Shown: piece after piece, positions 45,029 to 56,987 of the stretch
Layout of the letters: the number at the start of each line of letters is the position of its first letter
Position numbering within the stretch: position 1 is the stretch's first letter
From: Paenibacillus ottowii
GTDB lineage: Bacteria; Bacillota; Bacilli; Paenibacillales; Paenibacillaceae
DNA: 64,000 nt
Direction of reading: 5' to 3'
Assembly (NCBI RefSeq): GCF_006874425.1
Contig: NZ_VIJZ01000003.1
Span: forward strand, 124,001-188,000
The notes under the pieces: model-generated
The model's input: the letters and a program-made list of their open reading frames with translations, nothing else
Told to the model about the DNA's origin: nothing
Database searches by the model: none
Position numbers and translations under genes: made by a program

Positions 45029-45913
45029 TTATACACGGCCTACTTCGTTAACGGCCTTGTCCAAGCTTTTATCATAAAATTGAATAACCTTCTGATTCGC
45101 TTCATACGCTCTTAACGCAGCCATCATATCCACCATCGACTGAGCAGCATCTACATTAGATACTTCCAGATAGCCCTGACGAACCGATACCGTATCATTA
45201 GCGGTCATCATTCTAGCCGTAGCACCATCCGTATCATTCAAACGGAAATTGCCATTACCCTCACGAACGAGCTGGTATGGTCGATCAATAACACTAATTC
45301 CAAGTGTCGTTCGGAGCGGCTGGTTGGATTGGCTGTCCACCAATTGACCCCGTTCATTTACTTTAAGCGCTGAGACAGATCCCGTCAATTGAATTGGGTT
45401 TCCATTCGTATCTAGCACTGCTGAACCAGTCGACGAAAGCAATGCTCCCGTTCCACTTACTTGAAAATGTCCATCACGTGTATAGCGGACATTACCACTA
45501 CTATCCCGTACCGTAAAAAACGCTTCTGGACGATAAGTGACTTCACCGTTAGCATTGATGAATTTACCCGCCTGATCAAAAGCCATAGGTCGACCAGTCG
45601 CCGGGTCATTCACATTAATATTGGACTGTATCGCAAAATCTGTAGTTTGTCCACTATCCTTCAACGTTCCCTGAATGTAAGGGGAGAGGCTTTCCTCAGC
45701 AAAAACGCCAGTATTGAGCTTGCCGACCGTACGATCCGGGTTATCAGGGTTCCCCCCCGTCATGGAGATAAACATTTCGGGGAATGAGCGCTGAACGCTG
45801 TTCTCCTGCTTGTATCCCGTGGTATTCATATTAGCAATATTTTGCGTTACGGTGTCATGACGTCGCTGTTGTGTCATCATCCCGGCGGCCGCAGTATATA
45901 AACCTCTCAACAT
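45029..45913 (-). CDS. flhO: Flagellar basal-body rod protein FlhO (FlgF/FlgG family)
   Basis: 294 residues. N-terminal LYTAAAGMMTQQRRHDTVTQ followed by NIANMNTTGYKQ, and C-terminal NVDAAQSMVDMMAALRAYEAN, are the rod-protein signatures. Central part is FlgG-like (FAIQ...FFTVRD...YTRDGHFQ). ATG with GGGGTG 8 bases upstream. Order mbl-flhO-flhP is conserved in Bacillales. Confidence 0.95.
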   Translation of the reverse strand: MLRGLYTAAAGMMTQQRRHDTVTQNIANMNTTGYKQENSVQRSFPEMFISMTGGNPDNPDRTVGKLNTGVFAEESLSPYIQGTLKDSGQTTDFAIQSNINVNDPATGRPMAFDQAGKFINANGEVTYRPEAFFTVRDSSGNVRYTRDGHFQVSGTGALLSSTGSAVLDTNGNPIQLTGSVSALKVNERGQLVDSQSNQPLRTTLGISVIDRPYQLVREGNGNFRLNDTDGATARMMTANDTVSVRQGYLEVSNVDAAQSMVDMMAALRAYEANQKVIQFYDKSLDKAVNEVGRV

Positions 45914-46036
45914 GTATCGTGCACCCCAATCCTATACTCTGCTCATCAATTGTATGCTCGCATGGAGGCACTAAAGCCAAAACGCTAAGCAGCCTGCCTG
46001 ACAGCACACGAGTCTCTTATAGTCACTATCGGCAGA

Positions 46037-47035
46037 TTAGAACTTTTTCTTAACCACATGATCCAAATTATCCAGCATAATTCCTGTACCTTTAACGACA
46101 CAATGCATCGGATCCTCGGCAACGAGTACTGGAACACGCAATTCTTCAGCAAGCAGCTCGTCCAAACCGCTAAGCAGCGCACCACCGCCGGTCAAAATAA
46201 CTCCACGGTCAATAATATCAGCAGATAGTTCCGGTGGGGTCTGCTCCAGTACAAACTTAGCTGCAGCAACAATCGCTGACACGGGATCTCTTAGTGCATC
46301 CTGTACTTCTTCCGCAGAAATGCTTAACGTTTTGGGCAATCCGGATACCATATCCCGTCCACGGATGTCCATCTCAGCATGCCGTCCGCTTGGATGTACA
46401 GTTCCAATAGCAATTTTGATATCTTCAGCCGTACGTTCCCCGATGAGAAGTTTGTACTTCGTTTTTACATATTTCATAATGGCTGTATCAAATTTGTCCC
46501 CCGCCATTTTAATGGAAGAAGCTGTTACAACATCCCCCATAGAAAGGACTGCAACGTCAGTTGTTCCACCACCAATATCTACGACCATGTTGCCGCTAGG
46601 CTCAAAGATATCCATTCCTGCCCCGATGGCAGCCGCCTTTGGCTCTTCCTCCAAAAATACTTCTTTCGCCCCGCTACGCTCCGCCGCTTCACGAATCGCT
46701 TTTTGCTCCACTGAGGTAATGTTCGTCGGCGCACAAATCAAAATACGAGGGTGACTGTACCAGCTTCTTCCCCCTACCCGATTAATAAAATATTTTAGCA
46801 TCGCTTCCGTGACTTCAAAATCGGCGATGACACCATCACGCAATGGGCGGATGGCTATGATATTACCAGGAGTACGTCCTACCATACGGCGCGCTTCCTC
46901 TCCGACAGCCAGAACTTTTTTTGTATCGCTTTCTATCGCAACAACGGAAGGTTCGTCAAGAACAACTCCCTTACCTTTGACGTGGATAAGCACGTTGGCC
47001 GTACCGAGGTCGATACCAATATCATTACTGAACAT
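46037..47035 (-). CDS. mbl: MreB-like cell-shape protein Mbl
   Basis: 332 residues from ATG 47033-47035 (GGGGG upstream); 16 codons shorter than the full frame. Actin-type ATPase with phosphate-1 loop DIGIDLGTANV, phosphate-2 VVDIGGGTTDVAVLS and adenosine motif ILTGGGALLSGLDEL. It forms membrane-bound filaments that steer lateral wall synthesis. Position beside spoIIID and flhO identifies it as Mbl rather than MreB. Confidence 0.95.
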   Translation of the reverse strand: MFSNDIGIDLGTANVLIHVKGKGVVLDEPSVVAIESDTKKVLAVGEEARRMVGRTPGNIIAIRPLRDGVIADFEVTEAMLKYFINRVGGRSWYSHPRILICAPTNITSVEQKAIREAAERSGAKEVFLEEEPKAAAIGAGMDIFEPSGNMVVDIGGGTTDVAVLSMGDVVTASSIKMAGDKFDTAIMKYVKTKYKLLIGERTAEDIKIAIGTVHPSGRHAEMDIRGRDMVSGLPKTLSISAEEVQDALRDPVSAIVAAAKFVLEQTPPELSADIIDRGVILTGGGALLSGLDELLAEELRVPVLVAEDPMHCVVKGTGIMLDNLDHVVKKKF

Positions 47036-47206
47036 ATTAAAAAGGCCCCCAAAGTGATATTTTAAAAAGCTAAGATTCGACAAGAAGCGGCAAATATATG
47101 TATAAACCTACGGTTACATGTCATTTTTCGTCTTGTACCATCTTTTAACATATCATACTTCAGGGGGTTGATTCAATGGCTTTGCCAGCCAATTCACTAT
47201 ATATTT

Positions 47207-47494
47207 TTAGGACTTGCCGGAAACAAGAATTCCCCTTCTTTTCCCACTCGTTTTTTTGTACTTAATTTTCGTCGCTTCACCCCCCCGCAGATGGCGGATG
47301 GATTTATGGTATTCGAGAATGTGCTTCACCTGATCAGCAAGATCCGGGTTAATTTCAGGCAGCCGTTCGGTCAGATCTTTATGCACCGTGCTCTTGGAGA
47401 CACCAAATTCCTTGGCAATCGTACGGACCGTATTCCTTGTTTCCACGATACAGCGACCGATTTTGATGGTCCGTTCCTTGATGTAATCGTGCAC
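47207..47494 (-). CDS. spoIIID: Sporulation regulator SpoIIID
   Basis: 95 residues. GTG start (47492-47494) with GGGAGG 7 bases upstream. Helix-turn-helix TVRTIAKEFGVSKSTVHKDL and the basic C-terminal recognition region (HLRGGEATKIKYKK) are SpoIIID hallmarks. It acts in the mother cell to adjust the sigma-E regulon. A sigma-E-type promoter precedes it. Confidence 0.96.
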   Translation of the reverse strand: MHDYIKERTIKIGRCIVETRNTVRTIAKEFGVSKSTVHKDLTERLPEINPDLADQVKHILEYHKSIRHLRGGEATKIKYKKTSGKRRGILVSGKS

Positions 47495-47527
47495 GCTCCC
47501 GCCTCCCTACTGTGGATAGTTTGGTAC

Positions 47528-47555
47528 ATTATATGAGGAGCGTGCCTATATATTC
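47528..47555 (-). promoter_or_regulatory. Sigma-E promoter of spoIIID
   Basis: Minus strand GAATATA (47549-47555), 13-base spacer, CATATAAT (47528-47535), close to the sigma-E consensus (KMATATT and CATACAMT). SpoIIID is a known sigma-E gene in B. subtilis. Confidence 0.7.
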
Positions 47556-47639
47556 GCGGTTTGGCGGGAAGACATGCTTCGGAAGGCCTATTTATTTGGC
47601 AACAGCAGCTTATGTTTACGCTATGCGTTAAAACTGCAC

Positions 47640-47673
47640 AAGAAAAAAGCAGGGAATATGAATTCCCCGCTTA
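47640..47673 (-). terminator. Terminator of spoIIQ
   Basis: Minus-strand stem GCGGGGAATT ... ATTCCCTGC (47648-47671) with one mismatch, followed by six U. Confidence 0.85.
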
Positions 47674-47695
47674 ACATGCAAAGCTATGGCCTAAT

Positions 47696-48436
47696 TTATT
47701 TTTTAGGAAGCAGACCTGTTGGATTCACTGGCTTGTCATCCTGATACACTTCAAAATGCAGATGTGTTTTCAAATCCTTTTCAAGCTCATTGCGACCTGC
47801 TGAAGCAATCACATCATTTTGTTTTACTTGATCGCCTTCTTTTACTTTCAGATCACTCAAGCTTTGGTATACTGTTTTGAGATTATTATCATGCGTGATT
47901 TCTACGACATTCCCTACCAGCGGATGTTGTTCCACACGGGATACTTTTCCACTCAGGGCAGCTCTCACTTCAAATGCCTGATCGTCGGAACGAGAAAGGT
48001 CAATTCCGGTGTTGGCGGTAAATGTTTTATCGTACTCTACCATAGCTGCCGCTTGCTCATCAGCTGTCGCTTTTTCATCAAAGAAAGGCTTTACGACTTT
48101 CACTGCACTCGCATCTGCCACCGGCCATGCGATATTTTCCGACTGAGCAACAACTTCCACACTTTCTGGTTGTTGTTCGCTACCGTCGGTACTTACAGCG
48201 CTTGTGCTTTGTACCGACGGACTAGCTGGGTCAGGTTTGAAAGACTTCTGGCTAGCATCCTGATAGACCCACACTAAGGTTAGTATAATGGCTGCTGCGG
48301 CAATGTAGGCTGCCGGGTATGCCCACCTTTTGGACAACAGCTTTTTCCACGAAGACGGCCGTGAAGCTCTTCCACCCGGAAAGGTTTTGGGTGTATCTTC
48401 ATGATTTTGATTCTGGTTTTTATTTTGTTCACTCAT
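47696..48436 (-). CDS. spoIIQ: SpoIIQ-like M23 peptidase-fold protein
   Basis: 246 residues. One transmembrane helix (residues 41-61, YPAAYIAAAAIILTLVWVY) and an extracytoplasmic LytM/M23 domain (about 140-240) with the HLHFEVYQ motif. The first zinc ligand motif HxGID is changed to NTGIDLS, so the site is incomplete and the protein is likely non-catalytic, as for SpoIIQ of B. subtilis. It would bind SpoIIIAH across the intermembrane space during engulfment. ATG with GAGGTGATG upstream and a sigma-F promoter. Confidence 0.92.
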   Translation of the reverse strand: MSEQNKNQNQNHEDTPKTFPGGRASRPSSWKKLLSKRWAYPAAYIAAAAIILTLVWVYQDASQKSFKPDPASPSVQSTSAVSTDGSEQQPESVEVVAQSENIAWPVADASAVKVVKPFFDEKATADEQAAAMVEYDKTFTANTGIDLSRSDDQAFEVRAALSGKVSRVEQHPLVGNVVEITHDNNLKTVYQSLSDLKVKEGDQVKQNDVIASAGRNELEKDLKTHLHFEVYQDDKPVNPTGLLPKK

Positions 48437-48456
48437 TTGCTCATCACCTCAGTAAC

Positions 48457-48485
48457 CAGTGTTACCGGGTGCAACTCTTTTATAC
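48457..48485 (-). promoter_or_regulatory. Sigma-F promoter of spoIIQ
   Basis: Minus strand GTATA (48481-48485), 14-base spacer, GGTAACACTG (48457-48466), which fits GGNRANAHTR at every position. The expected start is about 15 bases before the ATG. Confidence 0.7.
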
Positions 48486-48506
48486 TTCAAAGTTACGAAA
48501 AATTTA

Positions 48507-49913
48507 CTAACTTAGAATACGAGAGGCATTCGCAAAAGATATACCAGTATAATAGTGAAGGAGAATCTGAGTGGCCGTATGACCTTCTTTGGCCATTCCA
48601 TTGGCTCCCCACTGGCTCATACCAACGCCATGACCATAGCCATAGGTTGTTATAGCAATCCGATTCCCTTCGGTCTTCCATGTAAATTCAGCCGACCGTA
48701 ATCCTAGTTTGTTTCGAATCTCCGGTCCCGTAAAGACCAAGCCTCCTACCTCAATCTTCTTGATGCGATGACCTTCTGTCTTGGAGAGGATACGAATCTC
48801 TGGCATACCTCCCCCTCCAGTAGAAGCAGTGACCGCAGCACGACTCAATCCCAATCTATCGAACACACTCTGACGGCTCAGTGTAACGGTTTCTGTAAAA
48901 CGAGGGGCCAACTGCTTGTCCCATGGACTGGACACACTTCGTAAATAGGGCACTGCCTTCGCCCATACATCCTCTGAATTTTCAGTGTAGCCATTGCTGG
49001 TAGAAAAAAAGGAAGCAGTAATGGGTTTCCCCTCATATACCATGATGGTATCCTTGGTGTCGCGTACAGCCTGGCGAATTTTTTCCAGATCTGCGGATTT
49101 TCCAGAATGCTCCCATTCTCTAGCAAGCTTAGCTTTGGAAATGTAAGCCTGATGTTTGACGGTATCTGTCACATCTGCCCCCGCCGGGGCGCCGCTGGTG
49201 TCATCAGCTAACAAACGCCTTGTAATGAAGGTACGTGCGGCAATGGCCTGTGCCTTTAGCGCTTCTTCCTCAAAGCTGGCAGGCATTTCAGCTGCTACTA
49301 CACCGACAATGTATTGCTCCAAAGGCAGTGACTCCGTTCGGCCAGTAGACGTGACGTACACCCGCACGTCCGGCTCTGCCGCAACCGGCGCGCTACGCGC
49401 TGGAGCAGCGGGTACTGCCGGCATCGGCGGGACGCCCGGCAGGCGCGTAACGGGCGCCTCGCTCTTTGCCCCCGTATTGGGCTGCACGGGTGCGGTTGTG
49501 CGGCTCCCAGACGGCAAAGGCTGCGCTGCCTGGCGAGGCCATGCCATTAGCGTGGGCACCGCTATGGCAAGCACCAGCACCCCGACCATGGCGGCAAAGG
49601 GCAGCCATGGTCGGCGGCTACCCCAGCGTGGGGCTCGCCCGGCTGCAGGTCGCAGGTGTGGCTGCGATCCCTGCGGCTTGCTTGCGTCCCATGTTTTACT
49701 AGGCGCTGTTTTTGCGGCGGGAGGCACCACTGTAGTACGCCGATGCGTCTTGACGCAAATCGGTAATGCATCTGACGTGTCTGGCTGCTGCATAAGCATA
49801 TTTTTTTGCAATGAAGTTGCTATAGAGCCACAGCTTTCCTCCGCAAATGAGACCTGGCGGTGTTTCTTAGGATGATGAATTGGTATACGGATGCGAACCT
49901 GTGAATCTTTCAT
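48507..49913 (-). CDS. spoIID: Stage II sporulation protein D
   Basis: 468 residues, about 120 more than B. subtilis SpoIID. Residues 1-105 are a basic, Pro/Ala-rich cytoplasmic extension; one membrane helix follows (WLPFAAMVGVLVLAIAVPTLM), then a Pro/Ala linker to about 180. The catalytic lytic-transglycosylase domain includes LPLEQYIVGVVAAEMP (general-acid Glu), SFFSTSNGYTENSEDVW and the C-terminal GYGHGVGMSQWGANGMA. It cuts septal peptidoglycan with SpoIIM and SpoIIP during engulfment. The extension and linker are coded by an unusually GC-rich stretch (about 49370-49700). Confidence 0.94.
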   Translation of the reverse strand: MKDSQVRIRIPIHHPKKHRQVSFAEESCGSIATSLQKNMLMQQPDTSDALPICVKTHRRTTVVPPAAKTAPSKTWDASKPQGSQPHLRPAAGRAPRWGSRRPWLPFAAMVGVLVLAIAVPTLMAWPRQAAQPLPSGSRTTAPVQPNTGAKSEAPVTRLPGVPPMPAVPAAPARSAPVAAEPDVRVYVTSTGRTESLPLEQYIVGVVAAEMPASFEEEALKAQAIAARTFITRRLLADDTSGAPAGADVTDTVKHQAYISKAKLAREWEHSGKSADLEKIRQAVRDTKDTIMVYEGKPITASFFSTSNGYTENSEDVWAKAVPYLRSVSSPWDKQLAPRFTETVTLSRQSVFDRLGLSRAAVTASTGGGGMPEIRILSKTEGHRIKKIEVGGLVFTGPEIRNKLGLRSAEFTWKTEGNRIAITTYGYGHGVGMSQWGANGMAKEGHTATQILLHYYTGISFANASRILS

Positions 49914-50060
49914 AGGCTGAAACCTCCATCAAAGGGCTAAATGTCCGGCTGAAAGTACAGATATACTCCAGCTGATATTTTCAATCATATGAGGTCGTCC
50001 ACTTTGATAGAACCGTTTTAAGAGAACTGAAAGAATGAAAAAGCCAGGCAGCAAAAACAC

Positions 50061-50096
50061 AAAAAGAACCAAGCCCTTTCGGACTTGGTTCTTTTT
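50061..50096. terminator. Terminator of murA (bidirectional)
   Basis: Perfect 13-bp stem AAAAAGAACCAAG / CTTGGTTCTTTTT with a 10-base loop. Confidence 0.93.
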
Positions 50097-50129
50097 GCTC
50101 AAGTTTATAACTATGCAATAAGTTAAAGA

Positions 50130-51485
50130 TTAAGCGAGGGAAGGCTGAATCTTCTTGAACAGATTCCCCGATGTTTCTTCTGGTACAACACGTTCTGCGC
50201 TAGCCGAATGATCCAGTTTGGATTCATCTACAGTCACTCTGTAAATGTCAGCTCCCAATCCAGTCAGTTTCTCAGCCAAATGAACGTATCCACGGTCGAT
50301 GTGATGGACGCCGGATACCTCCGTTGTACCTTCCGCAATAAGTCCGGTCAGAATTAACGCAGCACCTGCACGTAAATCTGTCGAGGTTACTTTCGCACCC
50401 GTCAGCTTAGCATTGCCAGTTACAATCGCCGTACGACCTTCGACCTTAATTTCCGCATTCATAAGATGAAATTCATCTACATGCATGAAACGATTTTCAA
50501 ACACGGTTTCTGTAATGATGCTCGTTCCTTCAGCGGCAAGTTGAAGTGCCATCATCTGAGACTGCATATCAGTTGGAAACCCAGGATAAGGCAGTGTTTT
50601 AACATCAACGGCCTTCAACGGTTTATCCGCAATGACACGAATACCATTTTCATCAGGTTGAATTGTTACACCCATTTCTTCCATCTTGGATATAACCGGA
50701 CCCAAATGATCGGATATTGCGCCTTCTACATATACGTTCCCGCCTGTGATCGCAGCAGCAACCATATAAGTACCTGCTTCTACCCGGTCGGGAATAACCG
50801 TATGTTTTACACCATGCAGCTTCTCGACGCCTTCTATACGAATGACGCCTGTGCCTGCACCGCGTACTTTCGCTCCCATGCCATTCAGGAAGTTGGCGAG
50901 ATCAACGATCTCAGGCTCCTTAGCAGCATTCTCAATGGTAGTTACGCCCTCAGCAAGAGTAGCGGCCATCATAATATTCTCGGTTGCTCCTACGCTGGCT
51001 ACATCCAAATAAACCTTAGCTCCGCGCAGACGACCGTTACTTTTAGCTTCAATAAAACCCTGGCCCAAGCTTATCTCGGCGCCCAACGCTTCAAACCCCT
51101 TCAAATGCTGATCAATAGGTCTTGTTCCAATTGCGCATCCGCCTGGAAGCGAGATTCTTGTACGTCCCAAACGAGTAAGCAATGGCCCCATAACCAAAAA
51201 TGATGCGCGCATTTTCCTAACCCACTCGTAAGGGGCTTCACAGGAAATTATCTTCCGCGCGTCAACACGAATGACCTCGTCTTGGTATGTAACGCCTGCT
51301 CCTAAGGACTCCAGCACTTTGTTAATGGTCATCACATCGTCTAGAGGAGGTGCATCCATAATAACACTTTCTCCTTCTTCTCCTAACAGAGAAGCGGCGA
51401 TGATCGGCAGAACTGAGTTTTTGGCTCCGCTGACTTTGACACTCCCGGTCAATCTGTTGCCACCGCGGACGATAAATTTGCTCAT
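50130..51485 (-). CDS. murA: UDP-N-acetylglucosamine 1-carboxyvinyltransferase MurA
   Basis: 451 residues. It transfers enolpyruvate to UDP-GlcNAc, the first committed step of peptidoglycan synthesis. The active-site Cys is in [15 protein letters not shown]; other landmarks are GAKNSVLPI (UDP-GlcNAc site) and [12 protein letters not shown]. The cysteine means it should be fosfomycin-sensitive. The C-terminal tail of about 15 residues after VDESKLDHS is longer than usual. It lies between ywzB-like and spoIID as in B. subtilis murAA. Confidence 0.96.
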   Translation of the reverse strand: MSKFIVRGGNRLTGSVKVSGAKNSVLPIIAASLLGEEGESVIMDAPPLDDVMTINKVLESLGAGVTYQDEVIRVDARKIISCEAPYEWVRKMRASFLVMGPLLTRLGRTRISLPGGCAIGTRPIDQHLKGFEALGAEISLGQGFIEAKSNGRLRGAKVYLDVASVGATENIMMAATLAEGVTTIENAAKEPEIVDLANFLNGMGAKVRGAGTGVIRIEGVEKLHGVKHTVIPDRVEAGTYMVAAAITGGNVYVEGAISDHLGPVISKMEEMGVTIQPDENGIRVIADKPLKAVDVKTLPYPGFPTDMQSQMMALQLAAEGTSIITETVFENRFMHVDEFHLMNAEIKVEGRTAIVTGNAKLTGAKVTSTDLRAGAALILTGLIAEGTTEVSGVHHIDRGYVHLAEKLTGLGADIYRVTVDESKLDHSASAERVVPEETSGNLFKKIQPSLA

Positions 51486-51809
51486 CTATGGTTCCCTCCG
51501 CGCGTCATTTCCCTTTTCCATTCTGGAAAAAAAGAACATATTCCGCTATTTTCATGCCTTGCTTTTTCATTACATAAAAAAACAAGATTTTACTAATACC
51601 CTAACTGCCATCATACCACTGATTAAAACAAGTATACAAGCGTTTTTTACACTTGACGTCCACATGAGTTCTAACGGATTCATCCTGTTATACATGTATG
51701 GTGCTTTTGTTTACCATTGTTAACAATATGGCATGATGTTATTCGACAATTCCTGCACATACGGAGTCATAAAATCATATAACCCGCCTACTTCATGTTA
51801 AAACAAATT
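51486..51809. other. Intergenic region upstream of murA
   Basis: No gene; the ywmB-type gene found at this place in B. subtilis is absent. Contents: hairpin TTTTCCA / TGGAAAA (51514-51530) before the murA ribosome site, a weak promoter (TTGTAT at 51634-51639, 18 bases, TATGAT at 51610-51615), and a 12-bp palindrome ATTGTTAACAAT (51716-51727). Confidence 0.45.
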
Positions 51810-52061
51810 CTACAGCATTTGGCTCCAAGAGATGTAGCTCAACAAGAAACCAGAAACCAACTGTCCCAAAATAATAGCAAGAAACAAGTGCAGCAATCTG
51901 CCCTGCGGTCCTTTGGGTTGCCGGATGAATAAATCCAGCTTTAAGCTCTGCAAAGCCCACCAGGCTAACGCTATACAGATGAGCGATACGATCATAGAGA
52001 TCAGCGCAGTCATACTCGCCGATTGACTTAACTGTTCAGCCAACTGCTGCTTCCCGTTCAT
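51810..52061 (-). CDS. ywzB: DUF1146-family membrane protein (YwzB type)
   Basis: 83 residues with two transmembrane helices (about 17-37 and 58-78) joined by a basic Pro-containing loop (DLFIRQPKGPQGRLLHL). This is the YwzB/DUF1146 family, located between atpC and murA in Bacillales. Function unknown. Confidence 0.85.
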   Translation of the reverse strand: MNGKQQLAEQLSQSASMTALISMIVSLICIALAWWALQSLKLDLFIRQPKGPQGRLLHLFLAIILGQLVSGFLLSYISWSQML

Positions 52062-52254
52062 TCGTGATTCCTCCCATCTGCGTCACAGACTTCTTTATAA
52101 TACTCGGCAAGCGCCTAATTTGCTAGTGCTATTTCTATTCTTAGCATATTTATTTCGACAAAATGTGTATAATCACTTCTGTTTTGTGAATTTAAAAGGT
52201 ACTAAATACCTAGCTATTAAACATGAAATAGGACTATATATTTGGAAAATACAA

Positions 52255-52319
52255 CTAAAAAAGGGCTCGATCACAGTGATCGAAGGAAGTAAAGATGTCA
52301 CTCACCTTCTGTAGGCCCT
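52255..52319 (-). terminator. Branched terminator after atpC
   Basis: Minus-strand AGGGC (52315-52319) pairs with GCCCT (52262-52266), enclosing two hairpins, TCGATCAC / GTGATCGA (52267-52283) and AAGG-AGT / ACT-CCTT (about 52284-52307). A run of U follows. It forms a three-way junction rather than a simple stem. Confidence 0.6.
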
Positions 52320-52406
52320 CTTGGGCAGAAGTTATGAAGTGGTCTCTTTGTCATTCCATCCGTATACTATGCCGAACCCTTTTAAAATTCCACTCAAATT
52401 CCAATA
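52320..52406. other. 3' region between atpC and the branched terminator
   Basis: Nothing recognisable beyond the tail of the atp transcript; the remaining part of the atpC-ywzB gap (52062-52254) is AT-rich and holds the ywzB ribosome site. Confidence 0.4.
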
Positions 52407-52820
52407 TTAATTCTTATTGGTTCTGATACTTGTAGCATTCAAACGGTTAAGCGCCCGTTGCAGAGCGACTTCTGCCCGATGATGGTCTATTTGATCCTGC
52501 TTACTCTGGAGCCGCAGTTCTGCCCGCTCCCTTGCCGCACGAGCCCGTTCCACATCAATATCTTCGGAACGTTCCGCGCTTTCAGCCAAAATGACCACTT
52601 TATCATTGCGGACTTCAATAAAGCCCCCATTGACCGCAATCACTTCGGTTTGACCACCGATTTTAATACGTACCGGTGCAATCTTCAAGGGAGTGACCAA
52701 GGGAAGGTGTCCTGGTAAAATCCCAAGATCGCCTTCCGAGCCGCGAACACTGATGCTGTTTACCTGCTCCGTATAGACCAGGCGCTCCGGCGTCACTATC
52801 TCTAGTAAATACGTGCTCAC
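52407..52820 (-). CDS. atpC: ATP synthase epsilon subunit
   Basis: 137 residues. GTG start with GGAGGG upstream. N-terminal beta-sandwich (VRGSEGDLGILPGHLPLVTPL) and C-terminal two-helix domain (ERARAARERAELRLQ). Part of the F1 central stalk; inhibits ATP hydrolysis. Last gene of the atp operon. Confidence 0.96.
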   Translation of the reverse strand: MSTYLLEIVTPERLVYTEQVNSISVRGSEGDLGILPGHLPLVTPLKIAPVRIKIGGQTEVIAVNGGFIEVRNDKVVILAESAERSEDIDVERARAARERAELRLQSKQDQIDHHRAEVALQRALNRLNATSIRTNKN

Positions 52821-52890
52821 TTGAATCCCTCCTGGAAACTGTCCACAGACAGCTCACTTCGTAAGGCTCGGCTATTCTCTGCCTATATGT

Positions 52891-54306
<1,416 letters not shown>

Positions 54307-54412
54307 CTACAAGCTTGCACAGCCGCAAATCCGAACCATTCTGATTTGTTTTGCGCCCGCAATTTATCATAATAGTGTAGACCTTGTTATCAAACAGTCG
54401 CAAGAAGTCGCA

Positions 54413-55279
54413 TTAAGACTGAGCGTTAGCCCCTGCAACAATTTCCGTAATTTCCTGGGTAATAGCCGCTTGACGAGCACGGTTATAGGTCAAGGAAAGC
54501 TCTCCAATCAACTTGGTAGCATTCTTCGTAGCAGCTCCCATCGCCGTCATTTTCGCTCCCAGCTCACTTGCTTTACCATCCAGCAAAGCGCCGTAAATGA
54601 GCGTTTCCGCGTAACGTGGCAGCAATGCTTCCAGTACTCCCTCTGGTGAAGGTTCATACTCGTAGTTAATTGAGGATGAAGCAGTAGCTGACTCCGGTGT
54701 TGCCATCGGCAACAAACGATCAACTGTTGGAATTTGAGTCAATGCGTTGACAAAGCGGTTATAGCATAGATAAAGCTCATCAAATTCTTTAAGTTCAAAG
54801 CCTTGTACGGCTTTGCTAGCAATCGTTTTGATATCTGCAAATGCAGGTGTATCTGACAGATCGGTTACCGATTCAGCGATAGGGAATTCACGACGTCTGA
54901 AATAATCCCGTCCTTTTCGCCCAATGATGAAGATTACAAATTCATCCTGTGAACGGTGACGCTCAGCAATCGTCTGCGTAACCTGTCGCAAAATATTGGC
55001 GTTATAACCACCAGCCAGACCACGATCAGATGTAATGATGAGATAAGCCGTCTTTTTAACTGGACGACTCTCCAGCATTGGATGCTTGATGTTATTCGCT
55101 CCAGAGGCAATACTACTCACAACTTCTTTAAGCTTTTCCGAGTAAGGTCGAGCTGACTCCGCTTTCTCTTGAGCTCTTCTCAGTTTGGAGGCAGCAACCA
55201 TTTCCATCGCTTTCGTGATCTGCTTCGAACTCTGCACACTTTTAATCTGACGTTTAATGTCGCGCATACCTTTTGCCAT
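54413..55279 (-). CDS. atpG: ATP synthase gamma subunit
   Basis: 288 residues from ATG 55277-55279 (GAAGGTGGTG upstream); the frame extends 39 codons further but without ribosome site and through the intergenic hairpin. N-terminal helix MRDIKRQIKSVQSSKQITKAMEM and C-terminal LTYNRARQAAITQEITEIVAGA form the rotating coiled coil; ITSDRGLAGGYN is conserved. Confidence 0.97.
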   Translation of the reverse strand: MAKGMRDIKRQIKSVQSSKQITKAMEMVAASKLRRAQEKAESARPYSEKLKEVVSSIASGANNIKHPMLESRPVKKTAYLIITSDRGLAGGYNANILRQVTQTIAERHRSQDEFVIFIIGRKGRDYFRRREFPIAESVTDLSDTPAFADIKTIASKAVQGFELKEFDELYLCYNRFVNALTQIPTVDRLLPMATPESATASSSINYEYEPSPEGVLEALLPRYAETLIYGALLDGKASELGAKMTAMGAATKNATKLIGELSLTYNRARQAAITQEITEIVAGANAQS

Positions 55280-55383
55280 GATTTCACCACCTTCAAGCTT
55301 TGGCCAAGCCAAAGCTAACTTCATAAGATTAAAATCCAGCCGCACATATGTTAAAGGGCCTGTTATTGAGAGTAAAACATGCC

Positions 55384-55416
55384 AAGGAAGCCACAACCCA
55401 GAGGGTACGCTTCCTT
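55384..55416 (-). repeat. Stem-loop between atpA and atpG
   Basis: Perfect 8-bp arms AAGGAAGC / GCTTCCTT with an inner ACCC / GGGT pair. It may adjust subunit stoichiometry through mRNA stability. Confidence 0.55.
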
Positions 55417-55453
55417 AGACACCTTTCATCATAAACAGGCAAATTCCAATATA

Positions 55454-56974
<1,521 letters not shown>

Positions 56975-56987
56975 TCACCCCTATCTT

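Noticed and set aside
49156..49875. 239-codon plus-strand frame opposite spoIID
   Set aside because: Shadow frame in the GC-rich N-terminal part of spoIID, no ribosome site, no recognisable protein.
52120..52314. 64-codon plus-strand frame in the atpC-ywzB gap
   Set aside because: AT-rich chance frame that overlaps the branched terminator; no ribosome site or family.
55280..55396. Longer N-terminus of atpG
   Set aside because: Would translate the atpA-atpG intergenic hairpin region; the MAKGMRDIK start with its ribosome site is the family start.
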